Notes under the pieces: model-generated
The model's input: the letters and a program-made list of their open reading frames with translations, nothing else
Told to the model about the DNA's origin: nothing
Databases searched by the model: none
Position numbers and translations under genes: made by a program
Assembly (NCBI GenBank): GCA_011052215.1
Contig: DRJK01000139.1
Span: 1 to 34,974 of the forward strand
DNA: 34,974 nucleotides
DNA from: Gammaproteobacteria bacterium
GTDB taxonomy: Bacteria; Pseudomonadota; Gammaproteobacteria; JAADHQ01
Direction of reading: 5' to 3'
In this document: positions 10,272 to 18,176 of the stretch, in pieces
Numbering within the stretch: the stretch's first letter is position 1
How the letters are laid out: each line of letters opens with the position of its first letter

Positions 10272-10347
10272 TACTGTCTCCTGACAAATGCCAATATCAT
10301 AAAACCGTGTCTAAAAAAATAAAAAATACAGCCCTGACAACAAAACA

Positions 10348-10899
10348 TCAGCTCGCTACCTGCAGGAATAACGGGCTTTCAGACAACTTATGCATACTGA
10401 ATACCATCCATTGTCCATCATGATGTTCATAAATATGCTCAATGTAAGGCTTGATAGCCAAATCCGTACTATCGGGTGCCACTCTTCTCGTCTCAACCAG
10501 GAAGCGCCGCATCCCCATCACTTCATCGACCAGTAAGCCGGAAAAAACTCCCTGGTAATTTAAAACCAGTACTCTGGATCTTTTTTTGACATCGGTTGCC
10601 TTTCCATGCAGATAACCATTCAGATCCATAATCGGTAAAAGATTACCCCGCACATTAGCTATGCCGACCACCCAGTCCTTGGCACCCGGCACTCTCGATA
10701 ATGCGGGTAATGTCAGAATCTCAACGACCTGCCCAAGAGGGGCAATCAGCCTGTAGTCGTCTACCCTGAAACCAATCCCTCTCCATTCATCCCTGGCCTT
10801 TTCCTGTTGCGGTAATCCAGATGCCTTGGAACGGCTTCTGTTTTCTATGTTCTGCAATAGAAGTATTGGATGAGAAAATTTTTTCTTGCTGTTTCCCAT
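10348..10899 (-). CDS. pilI: PilI, CheW-like coupling protein
   Basis: The 183-residue cytoplasmic protein is one CheW domain preceded by about 45 basic and polar residues. The signature VVGIANVRGNLLPIMDLNGYLHG (middle of the protein; only part quoted in other entries) and GLLVDEVMGMRRF match CheW adaptors that bridge PilJ to ChpA. It lies 13 nt downstream of pilH and about 76 nt upstream of pilJ on the transcribed strand, so it belongs to the same operon. The first ~40 residues, rich in Lys, Arg and Ser, are not part of the CheW fold and could be a species-specific tail; the start at 10899 is the only obvious ATG near the pilH stop. Confidence 0.92.
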   Translation of the reverse strand: MGNSKKKFSHPILLLQNIENRSRSKASGLPQQEKARDEWRGIGFRVDDYRLIAPLGQVVEILTLPALSRVPGAKDWVVGIANVRGNLLPIMDLNGYLHGKATDVKKRSRVLVLNYQGVFSGLLVDEVMGMRRFLVETRRVAPDSTDLAIKPYIEHIYEHHDGQWMVFSMHKLSESPLFLQVAS

Positions 10900-10912
10900 T
10901 TAGTATTATCGC

Positions 10913-11278
10913 CTAGCTCCCCAAGGACTGGTTGATTTTACTGACCAGATCTTTTTCACCGGCAGGCTTGGTTATATAATCCTTGGCACCCTGCCGCAAA
11001 CCCCAGACGCGGTCTGTTTCCTGATCTTTGGTCGTGACAATAATGATCGGTATTTCTGCAGTCTCCGGATCGCGTGTTAACGCGCGCGTCGCCTGAAAAC
11101 CATTCATGCCGGGCATAACCACATCCATCAGGATCAGATCCGGTTTCTCTGCCTTTGCTGCGGCAATACCTTCTTCTCCGCTGGAAGCCGTAATGGCAAT
11201 AAAGCCATTTTTTTCCAGCATTGTTTTTAATACATGAATTTCGGTTGGAGAATCATCAACTATAAGAATACTAGTCAT
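10913..11278 (-). CDS. pilH: PilH, single-domain response regulator
   Basis: A stand-alone CheY-like receiver of 121 residues, the same length remembered for Pseudomonas PilH. The acidic pair Asp8/Asp9, phospho-acceptor Asp52 (LILMDVVMPGMNGF), switch Thr (VTTKD, about 82-85) and conserved Lys104 (ITKPAGEKD) are present. ChpA is expected to phosphorylate it. In Pseudomonas PilH opposes PilG in pilus retraction and surface signalling. The gene follows pilG after 79 nt and precedes pilI by 13 nt. AAGGT lies about 11 nt before the ATG. Confidence 0.95.
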   Translation of the reverse strand: MTSILIVDDSPTEIHVLKTMLEKNGFIAITASSGEEGIAAAKAEKPDLILMDVVMPGMNGFQATRALTRDPETAEIPIIIVTTKDQETDRVWGLRQGAKDYITKPAGEKDLVSKINQSLGS

Positions 11279-11357
11279 TCAAATTTACCTTCTTGCCAAA
11301 TATTTAAACCAATTTTATTATTACGGGTTATGCCAGTTCTGCCTGCTGTTATTGTGA

Positions 11358-11783
11358 CTAACTTGCTTTTTTTACATGCCGTTTGATTGCGCCAAGTAAC
11401 TCCTCTTTCGTAAAGGGTTTTGTCAGATACTGGTCTGACCCGACAATGCGCCCACGCGCCTTGTCAAACAGTCCGTCCTTACTTGACAGCATAACGACCG
11501 GTGTATGCTTGAAAACCTGGTTATGCTTGATTAATGCACATGTCTGATAGCCATCGAGCCGGGGCATCATAATGTCTACAAAAATAATATCCGGTTCCTG
11601 ATCTGTAATTTTTGAAAGCGCTTCAAAACCATCTGTTGCCGTCACGACCACACAACCTTCCTTTTTCAGTAGTGTTTCCGCTGTACGCCGAATAGTCTTA
11701 CTGTCATCAATCACCATGACCTTCATACCATCCACCCTAGATTGCTGCTCCTCTGCCACTGCGCCTCCCATACCATCCAGCAC
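11358..11783 (-). CDS. pilG: PilG, single-domain response regulator
   Basis: A CheY-like receiver of 141 residues, very close to Pseudomonas PilG: MKVMVIDDSKTIRRTAETLL from residue 20, phospho-acceptor Asp70 in FVDIMMPRLDGYQT, and Lys122 in YLTKPFTKEELLGAIK. PilG activates type IV pilus extension and cAMP signalling in Pseudomonas. The proposed start is a GTG at 11783 with a strong GGGAGG 9 nt upstream; an ATG at 11771 lies four codons in but is worse placed relative to that site. It is the first gene of the leftward operon, so the promoter should lie in 11784-12050. Confidence 0.95.
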   Translation of the reverse strand: MLDGMGGAVAEEQQSRVDGMKVMVIDDSKTIRRTAETLLKKEGCVVVTATDGFEALSKITDQEPDIIFVDIMMPRLDGYQTCALIKHNQVFKHTPVVMLSSKDGLFDKARGRIVGSDQYLTKPFTKEELLGAIKRHVKKAS

Positions 11784-12345
11784 TTATACTTGCCTCCCTG
11801 TTAACGTCATTTAACGACCTGAAACAGAAAATGTAAATCATTTGAATTATTTAACACAATCTCTGGTGATAATCCATAAACAATCTACTCGAAGGCTATA
11901 AAAATACTTATTTTTTCCACGCTAAACTTTTCAGGCTGATGTCAAGACAAATTCACATAAGTGTCTAATAATATCTTCATCATCATTTGCTAATATATTG
12001 TGCACCCGTATACCCGATTTTATCTTTTACGCCTTTTTATCGGTCCTTTTGCACAGAAACTTTAAGAAATCATCCTATCTTTCCTTGGCTATCACTGAAA
12101 ATGGCGAGATGCCCCCTTCGGAGCCGGGATGAATCCACTACGAAAGGGCTATTTTGGCCAGATTTTCCCGCGCAATGATCACCTGGGCCCGACAGACTCC
12201 TGAGTACACCGGAATTTACACCAAAGGGTCGAATGGTCCAGGTCTGGATCAAGACAAAAGGCTTGCCAAAAAATGCCGGCATTACTCCTGACGATAAAAT
12301 TAGGGTAGGATAACTGGCTCTGAAGGCCGTTTTCCCCGAAAATAA
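11784..12345. other. Divergent intergenic region between pilG and gshB
   Basis: This 562-bp gap must hold the promoters of both the leftward pil-chp operon and the rightward gshB operon. The half next to pilG (11784-12050) is AT-rich. On the minus strand it has a TTGACA hexamer at about 11939-11944, but no convincing -10 box at the right spacing, so no promoter is called. The half next to gshB contains the repeat remnant at about 12126-12201. The piece from 12202 to 12345 shows no gene I recognise; a minus-strand open frame there carries repeat DNA and resembles no known protein. Confidence 0.6.
12126..12201. repeat. Remnant of an intergenic inverted-repeat element
   Basis: From GGGATGAATCCACTACGAAA to CCGACAGACTCCT this segment resembles the right part of the element at 14430-14668 read in the opposite direction. 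It shares GGATGAATC-ACT-CGAAA, TTTTGGCCAG-TTTCCC and GATCA. It ends with GATCACCTGGGCCCGACAG, matching the outer end of the other element's left arm (GATCAGCTGTGCCCGACAG, reverse strand). Only one terminus (CCGACAGACTCCT, 12189-12201) is recognisable, so it is probably a truncated or rearranged copy. Confidence 0.65.
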
Positions 12346-13290
12346 ATGAAAAACAGACTCGGTGTTGTGATGGATTCGATTGAAGCCATCAAGATACATA
12401 AAGACAGTACCTTTGCCATGCTACTGGAGGCTCAGCGGCGCCAGTTTGATATCGACTATATCGAAATATCCTGCCTCTCATTAAGTGACGGCAAACCATT
12501 CGCCCGTTCCCGGCCCCTGAAAGTCATGGATAACACTGGAGGCTGGTTCCAGCTGGGTGAGGCCCGAACCATCCCGCTACAGGAACTGGATGTGATCCTG
12601 ATGCGTAAGGATCCACCTTTTGATATGGAATATATCTATGCCACCTACATCCTGCAGCTTGCACATGAGGCCGGTACCTTGGTCATTAACCGTCCTGACA
12701 GCCTCAGGGATGCCAATGAAAAAATCTATACCGCCTGGTTTCAACAGTGCTGTCCGCCAACCCTGGTCAGTCGGGATGCCACACAAATACGGGCATTCCT
12801 TGATACACATAACGACATTATCCTGAAGCCCCCGGGTGGCATGGGTGGTGCCTCAATCTTTCGCGTACAGCAGGGTGACCTCAATACCAATGTCATCATT
12901 GAAACCCTGACCCGTCATGGTGAAAATTTTTGCATGGCACAACGATTTATCCCTGAGATCAGGGCGGGAGACAAACGTATCCTGATAATCGATGGTAATC
13001 CGGTTCCCTATGCACTGGCCCGAATACCGGCAGCGGGTGAAAATCGGGGTAATCTGGCGGCCGGGGGCAGAGGTGAAGGCGTTGCGCTGACTGAACGGGA
13101 TTACTGGATATGCGAACAACTGGCGCCGGCATTGAAGGAATCGGGGCTATTGTTTGTCGGAATTGATGTTATCGGCGACTATCTGACGGAAATCAATGTC
13201 ACCAGTCCGACCTGCATCCGCGAGCTGGACAGGATATACGATCTGAATATCGCCGGAACACTTTTTGATTGCATTGAAAGTAAACAATAA
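12346..13290 (+). CDS. gshB: Glutathione synthetase
   Basis: The 314-residue product is an ATP-grasp enzyme that joins gamma-glutamylcysteine and glycine with ATP, the last step of glutathione synthesis in the cytoplasm. Visible features are the N-terminal LGVVMDSIEAIKIHKDSTFAML typical of bacterial GshB (quoted in part), the ATP-binding loop KPPGGMGGASIFRV from Lys161, GGRGEGVALTERD near residue 240, and the metal-binding end segment EINVTSPTCIRELD. Length fits the family (about 315). No clear ribosome binding site is seen before the ATG, but the N-terminus aligns with remembered homologues. It is divergent from pilG, as in Pseudomonas, and starts a rightward operon with apbE 15 nt downstream. 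Confidence 0.95.
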   Translation: MKNRLGVVMDSIEAIKIHKDSTFAMLLEAQRRQFDIDYIEISCLSLSDGKPFARSRPLKVMDNTGGWFQLGEARTIPLQELDVILMRKDPPFDMEYIYATYILQLAHEAGTLVINRPDSLRDANEKIYTAWFQQCCPPTLVSRDATQIRAFLDTHNDIILKPPGGMGGASIFRVQQGDLNTNVIIETLTRHGENFCMAQRFIPEIRAGDKRILIIDGNPVPYALARIPAAGENRGNLAAGGRGEGVALTERDYWICEQLAPALKESGLLFVGIDVIGDYLTEINVTSPTCIRELDRIYDLNIAGTLFDCIESKQ

Positions 13291-13305
13291 ATTGCAATAA
13301 TAACC

Positions 13306-14373
13306 ATGCATAAATCAGTCTGTAATCTTTTGCTATGCAGTACATTCCTGTTTGTACTGACAAGCTGCGGCGAACCGTCCGGGTCTCAACCCCGCGACAA
13401 GACATATCACCATAGTATATTCAGTTTTGGCACTATTATTGATATCTCTATTTATGGCACCGATGAGGCGACAGCAGAAATGGCCTTTGACCAGCTTGAG
13501 GCCGACTTTAATTACATGCATGCAACCTACCACCCCATGCTGCGTTCCGCCCTCAAAAGAAACAATGTACTGCTGGCAACGGAAGAATGGTTTACCGATG
13601 CGCCCTCTATCCGGCCATTATTGACGCAGTCTGTCCGGTTGGCAAAGGCCAGCGACAACCTGTTCAATCCTGCCATCGGCAAACTGATCAGATTATGGAA
13701 GATCAACGAAAGTGAAAACAAAACGGGCGTGCCTCCCGATGATGCAGAGATAAAAAAACTGGTGAAAAGCAATCCTGTCATGAGTGATATCGACATTGAT
13801 GGTATCAGAATAAAATCCCGCAATCCTGATGTTGAACTTAATTTCGGCGGCTTTGCCAAAGGCTACGGGATCAAACAGGAAATAGAAATGCTGAAGGAAC
13901 TCGGCATAAAAAATGCCATTATCAATGCCGGCGGTGACCTGCACGCCATCGGCAGCCATGGAAACCGGCCCTGGCGTATTGGTATACGACACCCGCGCAA
14001 AGAGAACGAGGTGCTGGCATATATTGATGCAATGGATGACGAGAGTGTTTTTACTTCAGGCGATTACGAACGTTACTTCATGTATAAGGGAAAACGTTAC
14101 CATCACATTCTTGATCCACGCACGGGTTATCCCGCCAGCGGGGCACAGTCCGTTACTGTAATCCACAGGGATCCTGCGATTGCAGATGCCGCTGCAACCG
14201 CACTGTTTGTTGCAGGCCCCGGGGACTGGCAACGTATTGCAAAATCCATGGGTGTTTCGCATGTCTTGCTGATTGACGGGCACGGTGTCATTCACATGAC
14301 CCCGGACATGAGCAGCAGGGTCCACTTCAAAGACAAACCCGGCAACATTATAATCAGTAAACCGCAACAATAG
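13306..14373 (+). CDS. apbE: ApbE-family FAD:protein FMN transferase, lipoprotein
   Basis: This 355-residue protein has a lipoprotein signal peptide with lipobox LTSC (Cys21), so it should be anchored facing the periplasm. ApbE enzymes use FAD and Mg2+ to attach FMN covalently to a Thr/Ser of targets such as NqrB/NqrC, RnfG/RnfD or other flavoproteins. The motifs NFGGFAKGYG (about 179-188), INAGGD (206-211) and HHILDPRTGYP (266-276) are present, as are the metal-binding Asp and the Ala-rich DAAATAL segment near 294-300. No acceptor protein is encoded nearby. The gene sits between gshB and tonB, which I remember as adjacent in Pseudomonas. The stop codon's last base begins the perfect palindrome at 14373-14427. 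Confidence 0.92.
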   Translation: MHKSVCNLLLCSTFLFVLTSCGEPSGSQPRDKTYHHSIFSFGTIIDISIYGTDEATAEMAFDQLEADFNYMHATYHPMLRSALKRNNVLLATEEWFTDAPSIRPLLTQSVRLAKASDNLFNPAIGKLIRLWKINESENKTGVPPDDAEIKKLVKSNPVMSDIDIDGIRIKSRNPDVELNFGGFAKGYGIKQEIEMLKELGIKNAIINAGGDLHAIGSHGNRPWRIGIRHPRKENEVLAYIDAMDDESVFTSGDYERYFMYKGKRYHHILDPRTGYPASGAQSVTVIHRDPAIADAAATALFVAGPGDWQRIAKSMGVSHVLLIDGHGVIHMTPDMSSRVHFKDKPGNIIISKPQQ

Positions 14374-14427
14374 TGCTTAATCCATGTGATAATTACGGGT
14401 TCAGTAATTATCACATGGATTAAGCAC
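14373..14427. repeat. Perfect palindrome, 24-bp arms, 7-nt loop
   Basis: The arms 14373-14396 and 14404-14427 are exact reverse complements, separated by GGGTTCA. The left arm begins GTGCTTAATCCATGTGATAA. It could fold into a very stable RNA hairpin directly behind apbE, but the following bases (CAAGGGCC) are not a T-run. It may act as an mRNA 3'-end stabiliser or a Rho-linked or bidirectional stop, or be a mobile-element relic. Confidence 0.9.
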
Positions 14428-14429
14428 CA

Positions 14430-14668
14430 AGGGCCTGTCGGGCACAGCTGATCGTAGCGAGAGAAGGCCATTTTGGGCCGGATTTTCCGATCATTTGGGG
14501 CGAATAGTGAACCTGGATTTTAGCGACAAATACGCCAGGAGCGTATCTGGACCGCCAAAAACGACCCGGAAGGGGTGAAATACGGGGATGTATTTCATCA
14601 AAATGATCGGGAAAGCTGGCCAAAACGGCTTTTTCGCAGTAGATTCATCCTAAGTCCGGCAGACTCCA
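14430..14668. mobile_element. MITE-like structured inverted-repeat element
   Basis: The outer arms at about 14431-14496 and 14601-14667 are imperfect inverted repeats of roughly 66 bp, meeting at a perfect inner block CCGATCATTT/AAATGATCGG. The termini are GGGCCTGTCGGGC on the left and, reading the reverse strand, GGAGTCTGCCGG on the right. Two more hairpins lie inside: ATACGC/GCGTAT at 14530-14546 and TGAAATAC/GTATTTCA at 14576-14597. No coding sequence is evident, so it would be a non-autonomous element or a structured RNA. The right end lies 7 nt from the tonB start codon. With the palindrome at 14373-14427 it fills the 301-bp gap between apbE and tonB. Confidence 0.7.
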
Positions 14669-14674
14669 GAAAAC

Positions 14675-15556
14675 ATGACCCATACATATCAAAAGCCCAC
14701 CATTTCACACAATGACCGTATCGGTCTGACGTTGTTTCTGGCTATTACATTGCATGCACTTGTCATTCTGGGAATCAGTTTCAACTCCGATGATATCGGC
14801 AAACAGGATCTACTGGCCACGATGGATATTACCCTTGTCCAGCACAAGACAGACCAGGCGCCGGACAAGGCCGATTACCTGGCACAGGCAAACCTGAAAG
14901 GCTCCGGCAACACCCGTGAAAAAGTAAGACATCATGCGCTGCAAAGCAAGCCCAGCCCTGAACAGACCAAGGGACACGCAGACCAGAGTATCGCGCCCTC
15001 CATGACCAGCCCGAACCCGAAAGGCCATGTACAGTTATTAACACGGGAACAGGCAGATAGCCGGGTTCACTCGAGTAAAAAAGAACTGGATGTCAAACGA
15101 ACCAGAAAAATCTCGACCCGGGAACTCATCAGGCGCAGTAAGGAAATAGCAAGACTCAGTGCGCAGAATGATGCATACTGGCAAGCGTATTCAAAACGTC
15201 CTGACTCCAAGTATATTTATGCCAATACCAAAAAACACGCCGATGCAGCCTACCTGACTTCGTGGAGTCGAAAAGTCGAACGTATCGGTAATATGAACTA
15301 CCCGTCTGAAGCTCAACGAAAGAACATGAATGGCAACCTGATTATGGAAGTGACCCTGAAACCGGATGGAAACCTCATCAGTGTCAGAATACTGAAATCA
15401 TCCACTCACAAGATCCTTGACCGGGCCGCCATCAATATTGTAAAACTGGCCGCACCCTTTTCCCATGTGCCGGAAAGTGTACTGGAAAACCGCAAGGTCC
15501 TGAGAATCGTCAGGACCTGGTCATTCACAGACTCAAACAGATTGTACAGCAGGTGA
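14675..15556 (+). CDS. tonB: TonB-family energy transducer (TonB3-like)
   Basis: The 293-residue product has a short cytoplasmic N-terminus, one TM helix at about 18-36 (LTLFLAITLHALVILGISF), a long charged periplasmic spacer and a TonB C-terminal domain (NYPSEAQRKNMNGNLIMEVT followed by LKPDGNLISVRILKSS, about 207-245). TonB couples the proton-motive force of ExbB/ExbD to outer-membrane receptors. The spacer is Lys/Ser/Gln-rich rather than the Pro-Glu/Pro-Lys rod of classical TonB. The position next to gshB and algH matches Pseudomonas tonB3, a gene reported to be needed for twitching motility. No exbB/exbD are nearby. The ATG has no good ribosome binding site, because a repeat element ends just upstream; a later start is unlikely because the TM helix begins at residue 18. 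Confidence 0.88.
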   Translation: MTHTYQKPTISHNDRIGLTLFLAITLHALVILGISFNSDDIGKQDLLATMDITLVQHKTDQAPDKADYLAQANLKGSGNTREKVRHHALQSKPSPEQTKGHADQSIAPSMTSPNPKGHVQLLTREQADSRVHSSKKELDVKRTRKISTRELIRRSKEIARLSAQNDAYWQAYSKRPDSKYIYANTKKHADAAYLTSWSRKVERIGNMNYPSEAQRKNMNGNLIMEVTLKPDGNLISVRILKSSTHKILDRAAINIVKLAAPFSHVPESVLENRKVLRIVRTWSFTDSNRLYSR

Positions 15557-15563
15557 AGCCGGC

Positions 15564-16127
15564 ATGGATACAACCACCAACCTGACCAATAATTACCTGA
15601 TTGCCATGCCACAACTGAATGACCCCAATTTCTATCATACTGCCACCTATATATGTGAACACAGCAATGATGGCGCCATGGGAATGGTAATAAACCGTCC
15701 ACTGGATCTCAGTCTTACCGAGGTACTGGAGCAAATGAATATCTGCGTTCAGGATGAATCCCTCGCAGAGGTACCCGTATACTCCGGTGGCCCTGTTCAG
15801 GAGGAAAGGGGTTTTGTATTGCATCGCCCGGCAAATAAATGGGAGTCCACCGTTACCATTACAAGTGAACTGGCCATTACCACTTCAAAAGATATCCTGA
15901 TGAATATTGCTGAAGGCAAGGGGCCAGAGCAGTATCTGGTCGCATTAGGTTATGCGGGGTGGGGGGCCGGGCAACTGGAAAGGGAATTATCGGAAAACGC
16001 ATGGTTATGTGGCCCGGCTGATTTATCTATCATGTTTAAAGAACCCACCGGTAAGCGTTGGGAAAAAGCAGCGCAATTAATGGGTGTCGACCTCAACCTG
16101 TTATCAGGTGATGCAGGCCACGCCTGA
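15564..16127 (+). CDS. yqgE: YqgE/AlgH family protein (DUF179)
   Basis: The 187-residue protein begins LTNNYLIAMPQLNDPNFYHT and contains ICEHSNDGAMGMVINRP (about 31-47), PVYSGGPVQEERGFVLH, and GYAGWGAGQLERE near 130-142. These are the hallmark motifs of the YqgE/AlgH family. The biochemical role is not settled; in Pseudomonas AlgH was first linked to alginate regulation, and the gene is almost always next to ruvX. It lies 7 nt after tonB and 17 nt before ruvX, so it is co-transcribed. The length is as expected for the family. Confidence 0.93.
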   Translation: MDTTTNLTNNYLIAMPQLNDPNFYHTATYICEHSNDGAMGMVINRPLDLSLTEVLEQMNICVQDESLAEVPVYSGGPVQEERGFVLHRPANKWESTVTITSELAITTSKDILMNIAEGKGPEQYLVALGYAGWGAGQLERELSENAWLCGPADLSIMFKEPTGKRWEKAAQLMGVDLNLLSGDAGHA

Positions 16128-16144
16128 AGCCGTTCATTCTTGCA

Positions 16145-16585
16145 ATGACAAAAAAAACAAGAAGCCTGCTTGCCTTTGATTTTGGGCTGAAGAGGATCGG
16201 TATTGCCGTTGGCCAGGAGATCACAGGGACAGCACAGGCCCTGAAAACGATACAAAGCAACCAGCAGGGGCCAGACTGGGAACAAATTGAAAAACTCATA
16301 CCGGAATGGAAACCGGATGCATTGATAATTGGAATACCCTATCACCTGGATGGGGCTGAAAATGAAATGACGACCGCTGCCAGAAGGTTTGCAAGGCAAT
16401 TAAATGGACGTTTCCATTTACCTGTTTATGAAATGGATGAAAGGCTCAGTTCCCGCGAAGCAGAGGAAGAGATTACCCGGCAACGTGCATCGGGCCTCAG
16501 AAAAAAAACTGCCAGGAAAGATATTGATAAAATGGCTGCGCAGATAATTCTGCAAAGCTGGTTACAGCAACAGGAGTACCAATAG
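16145..16585 (+). CDS. ruvX: RuvX/YqgF, putative pre-16S rRNA nuclease
   Basis: A 146-residue RNase H-like protein with LLAFDFGLKRIGIAVG (about 8-23; first catalytic Asp) and YEMDERLSSREAEEEI (about 97-112; DERL/S-R-A motif), plus a C-terminal DKMAAQIILQSWL carrying another family-conserved acidic residue. YqgF/RuvX is implicated in 16S rRNA 5'-end maturation and was earlier proposed as a Holliday junction resolvase. The gene is one base away from pyrR, so translation is probably coupled. Length and neighbours (yqgE upstream) are typical. Confidence 0.94.
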   Translation: MTKKTRSLLAFDFGLKRIGIAVGQEITGTAQALKTIQSNQQGPDWEQIEKLIPEWKPDALIIGIPYHLDGAENEMTTAARRFARQLNGRFHLPVYEMDERLSSREAEEEITRQRASGLRKKTARKDIDKMAAQIILQSWLQQQEYQ

Positions 16586-16586
16586 C

Positions 16587-17096
16587 ATGGGCACACCTAA
16601 CGAGGTCGAACAGTTACTTGAAGAAATAGCCCGGGAGCTGAAGGATCTGGTAAAACAACAGGATATCAAAAATCCCGTCATGATCGGCATTCATACCGGC
16701 GGGGTGTGGGTGGCTGAAAAACTGCACCGGCTACTGGGTCTCGATTCTGAACTGGGGACGATGGATATATCCTTCTACCGGGACGACTTTACCCGCATCG
16801 GCATCAACCCCCAGGTTCAGCCTACCAGCCTGCCCTTCAGCATCGATGACCAGCATATCATCCTGGTCGACGACGTACTGCATACCGGGCGAACCATCCG
16901 GGCGGCCATGAATGAACTGTTTGACTATGGCCGGCCCGCCTCTATTTCTCTGGTAACCCTGGTGGAACGCAGTGGCCGTGAATTGCCCATTGCCGCCAGC
17001 ATCGTCGGCAAGCAACTGGATCTGGAGCCTGGACAACACGTCAAACTGACCGGGCCGGACCCCCTGCAACTGGTCATACAGAAGACCCCTGACTAA
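16587..17096 (+). CDS. pyrR: PyrR, PRPP-binding pyrimidine regulator / uracil phosphoribosyltransferase
   Basis: The 169-residue type I phosphoribosyltransferase has the PRPP loop ILVDDVLHTGRTIRAAM (about 92-108), and DISFYRDDFTRIG (60-72) and IGIHTGGVWVA matching PyrR. PyrR is an RNA-binding attenuator in Bacillus and also has uracil phosphoribosyltransferase activity. In Pseudomonas a homologue lies upstream of pyrB and is reported to influence pyr gene expression. It precedes pyrB by 111 nt. I see no clear attenuator with competing hairpins in that gap, so RNA-mediated control by this protein is not demonstrated here. Confidence 0.93.
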   Translation: MGTPNEVEQLLEEIARELKDLVKQQDIKNPVMIGIHTGGVWVAEKLHRLLGLDSELGTMDISFYRDDFTRIGINPQVQPTSLPFSIDDQHIILVDDVLHTGRTIRAAMNELFDYGRPASISLVTLVERSGRELPIAASIVGKQLDLEPGQHVKLTGPDPLQLVIQKTPD

Positions 17097-17207
17097 AACT
17101 GCAAGGCAACCAGACCAGCCACGGCTTTTTTCAATTTATTCCAAAAAGGACTAAACAAAAGGAAAGAAAACACATACAATACGTCAAATCCACACACAAG
17201 AGAGATC
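17097..17207 (+). promoter_or_regulatory. pyrR-pyrB spacer, possible pyrB leader
   Basis: This 111-nt gap is long for the otherwise tight operon. It has a small AGCC/GGCT repeat followed by T6 at about 17121-17132, too small to be a sound terminator. An AT/purine-rich run and a TACAAT hexamer at about 17175-17180 could be a -10 box for pyrB, but no matching -35 is seen. An internal promoter or regulatory leader is possible but unproven. Confidence 0.25.
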
Positions 17208-18176
17208 ATGAACCTTCAGGTTGACGATAAAGGACGTTTACGACACTTCCTCTCCATTGATGGACTAGACCGGGACATTCTGACAGACATCCTGGACACT
17301 GCCGAATCTTTTGCCGGTGTCACCGAACAATCAATCAAAAAAGTACCTCTGCTCAGGGGTAAAACCATCGTCAACCTCTTCTTTGAGCCCAGTACCCGCA
17401 CAAGGACTACTTTCGAGCTGGCAGCAAAAAGGCTTTCTGCTGATGTACTGAATATCAATATCAACACCTCGTCTGCCAGCAAGGGTGAAACACTGCTCGA
17501 TACCTTGCGCAATCTCGAGGCCATGCATTCCGATATGTTTGTTGTCCGTCATGCCGACAGTGGTGCAGCAAACTTTATTGCCAGCCATGCCCTGCCCCAT
17601 GTCAGCGTGATCAACGCCGGTGATGGCTGGCATTCGCATCCCACCCAGGCCATGCTGGATATGTTCACCATTCGCAGGCATAAAAAAGAATTCAAAAACC
17701 TCAAGGTTGTTATCGTCGGAGACATATTACATTCACGCGTCGCCCGTTCACAGATTCTGGCATTGAATACACTGGGAACAAGTGAAGTCCGGATTGTTGC
17801 TCCGCGAACCCTGATACCTGCAAAAATAGAATCCCTGGGCGTACATGTCCACCATGACCTTGAGTCAGGCATCAGGGATGCCGATGTAATCATTATGCTG
17901 CGCCTGCAGAATGAACGTATGAAAAGTGCCCTGCTACCCAGTGAACATGAATATTTTCATCTCTATGGCCTGACAGAGGAAAAACTCTCGGCGGCCAGGC
18001 CCGACGCCATCGTCATGCATCCCGGACCGATCAACCGGGGAATAGAGATGGACTCCCAGGTGGCCGATGGCTCGCGCTCCGTCATTCTGCAACAGGTTTC
18101 CTACGGTATAGCCGTTCGCATGGCTGTCATGTCGATGGCCATGCGTAGCCAGCAGGGTAGTGGGGGGCAGGAGTAA
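17208..18176 (+). CDS. pyrB: Aspartate carbamoyltransferase catalytic subunit
   Basis: The 322-residue enzyme condenses carbamoyl phosphate with aspartate, the first committed step of UMP synthesis. The carbamoyl-phosphate loop [13 protein letters not shown] (about 58-70) is present, as are [22 protein letters not shown] (substrate binding) and [12 protein letters not shown] near the C-terminus. No pyrI regulatory chain is adjacent. The length and downstream partner fit the Pseudomonas-type ATCase, in which PyrB forms a dodecamer with a non-catalytic dihydroorotase-like chain. Its stop overlaps the next start by one base (TAATG), consistent with stoichiometric synthesis of the two subunits. 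Confidence 0.96.
   Translation: MNLQVDDKGRLRHFLSIDGLDRDILTDILDTAESFAGVTEQSIKKVPLLRGKTIVNLFFEPSTRTRTTFELAAKRLSADVLNININTSSASKGETLLDTLRNLEAMHSDMFVVRHADSGAANFIASHALPHVSVINAGDGWHSHPTQAMLDMFTIRRHKKEFKNLKVVIVGDILHSRVARSQILALNTLGTSEVRIVAPRTLIPAKIESLGVHVHHDLESGIRDADVIIMLRLQNERMKSALLPSEHEYFHLYGLTEEKLSAARPDAIVMHPGPINRGIEMDSQVADGSRSVILQQVSYGIAVRMAVMSMAMRSQQGSGGQE

Noticed and set aside
12236-12272. Similarity of GATCAAGAC and GGCTTGCC to the hairpin at 57-167
   Set aside because: The shared pieces are only 8-9 bases, in a different order and spacing, and can arise by chance.
12070-12399. Minus-strand open frame of 109 codons upstream of gshB
   Set aside because: It overlaps the repeat remnant and the gshB start, has no similarity I can recognise and no ribosome binding site.
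17115-17135. Possible intrinsic terminator or PyrR attenuator before pyrB
   Set aside because: The stem is only 4 bp with a 2-nt loop. The following T6 alone does not make a terminator, and no competing antiterminator was found.
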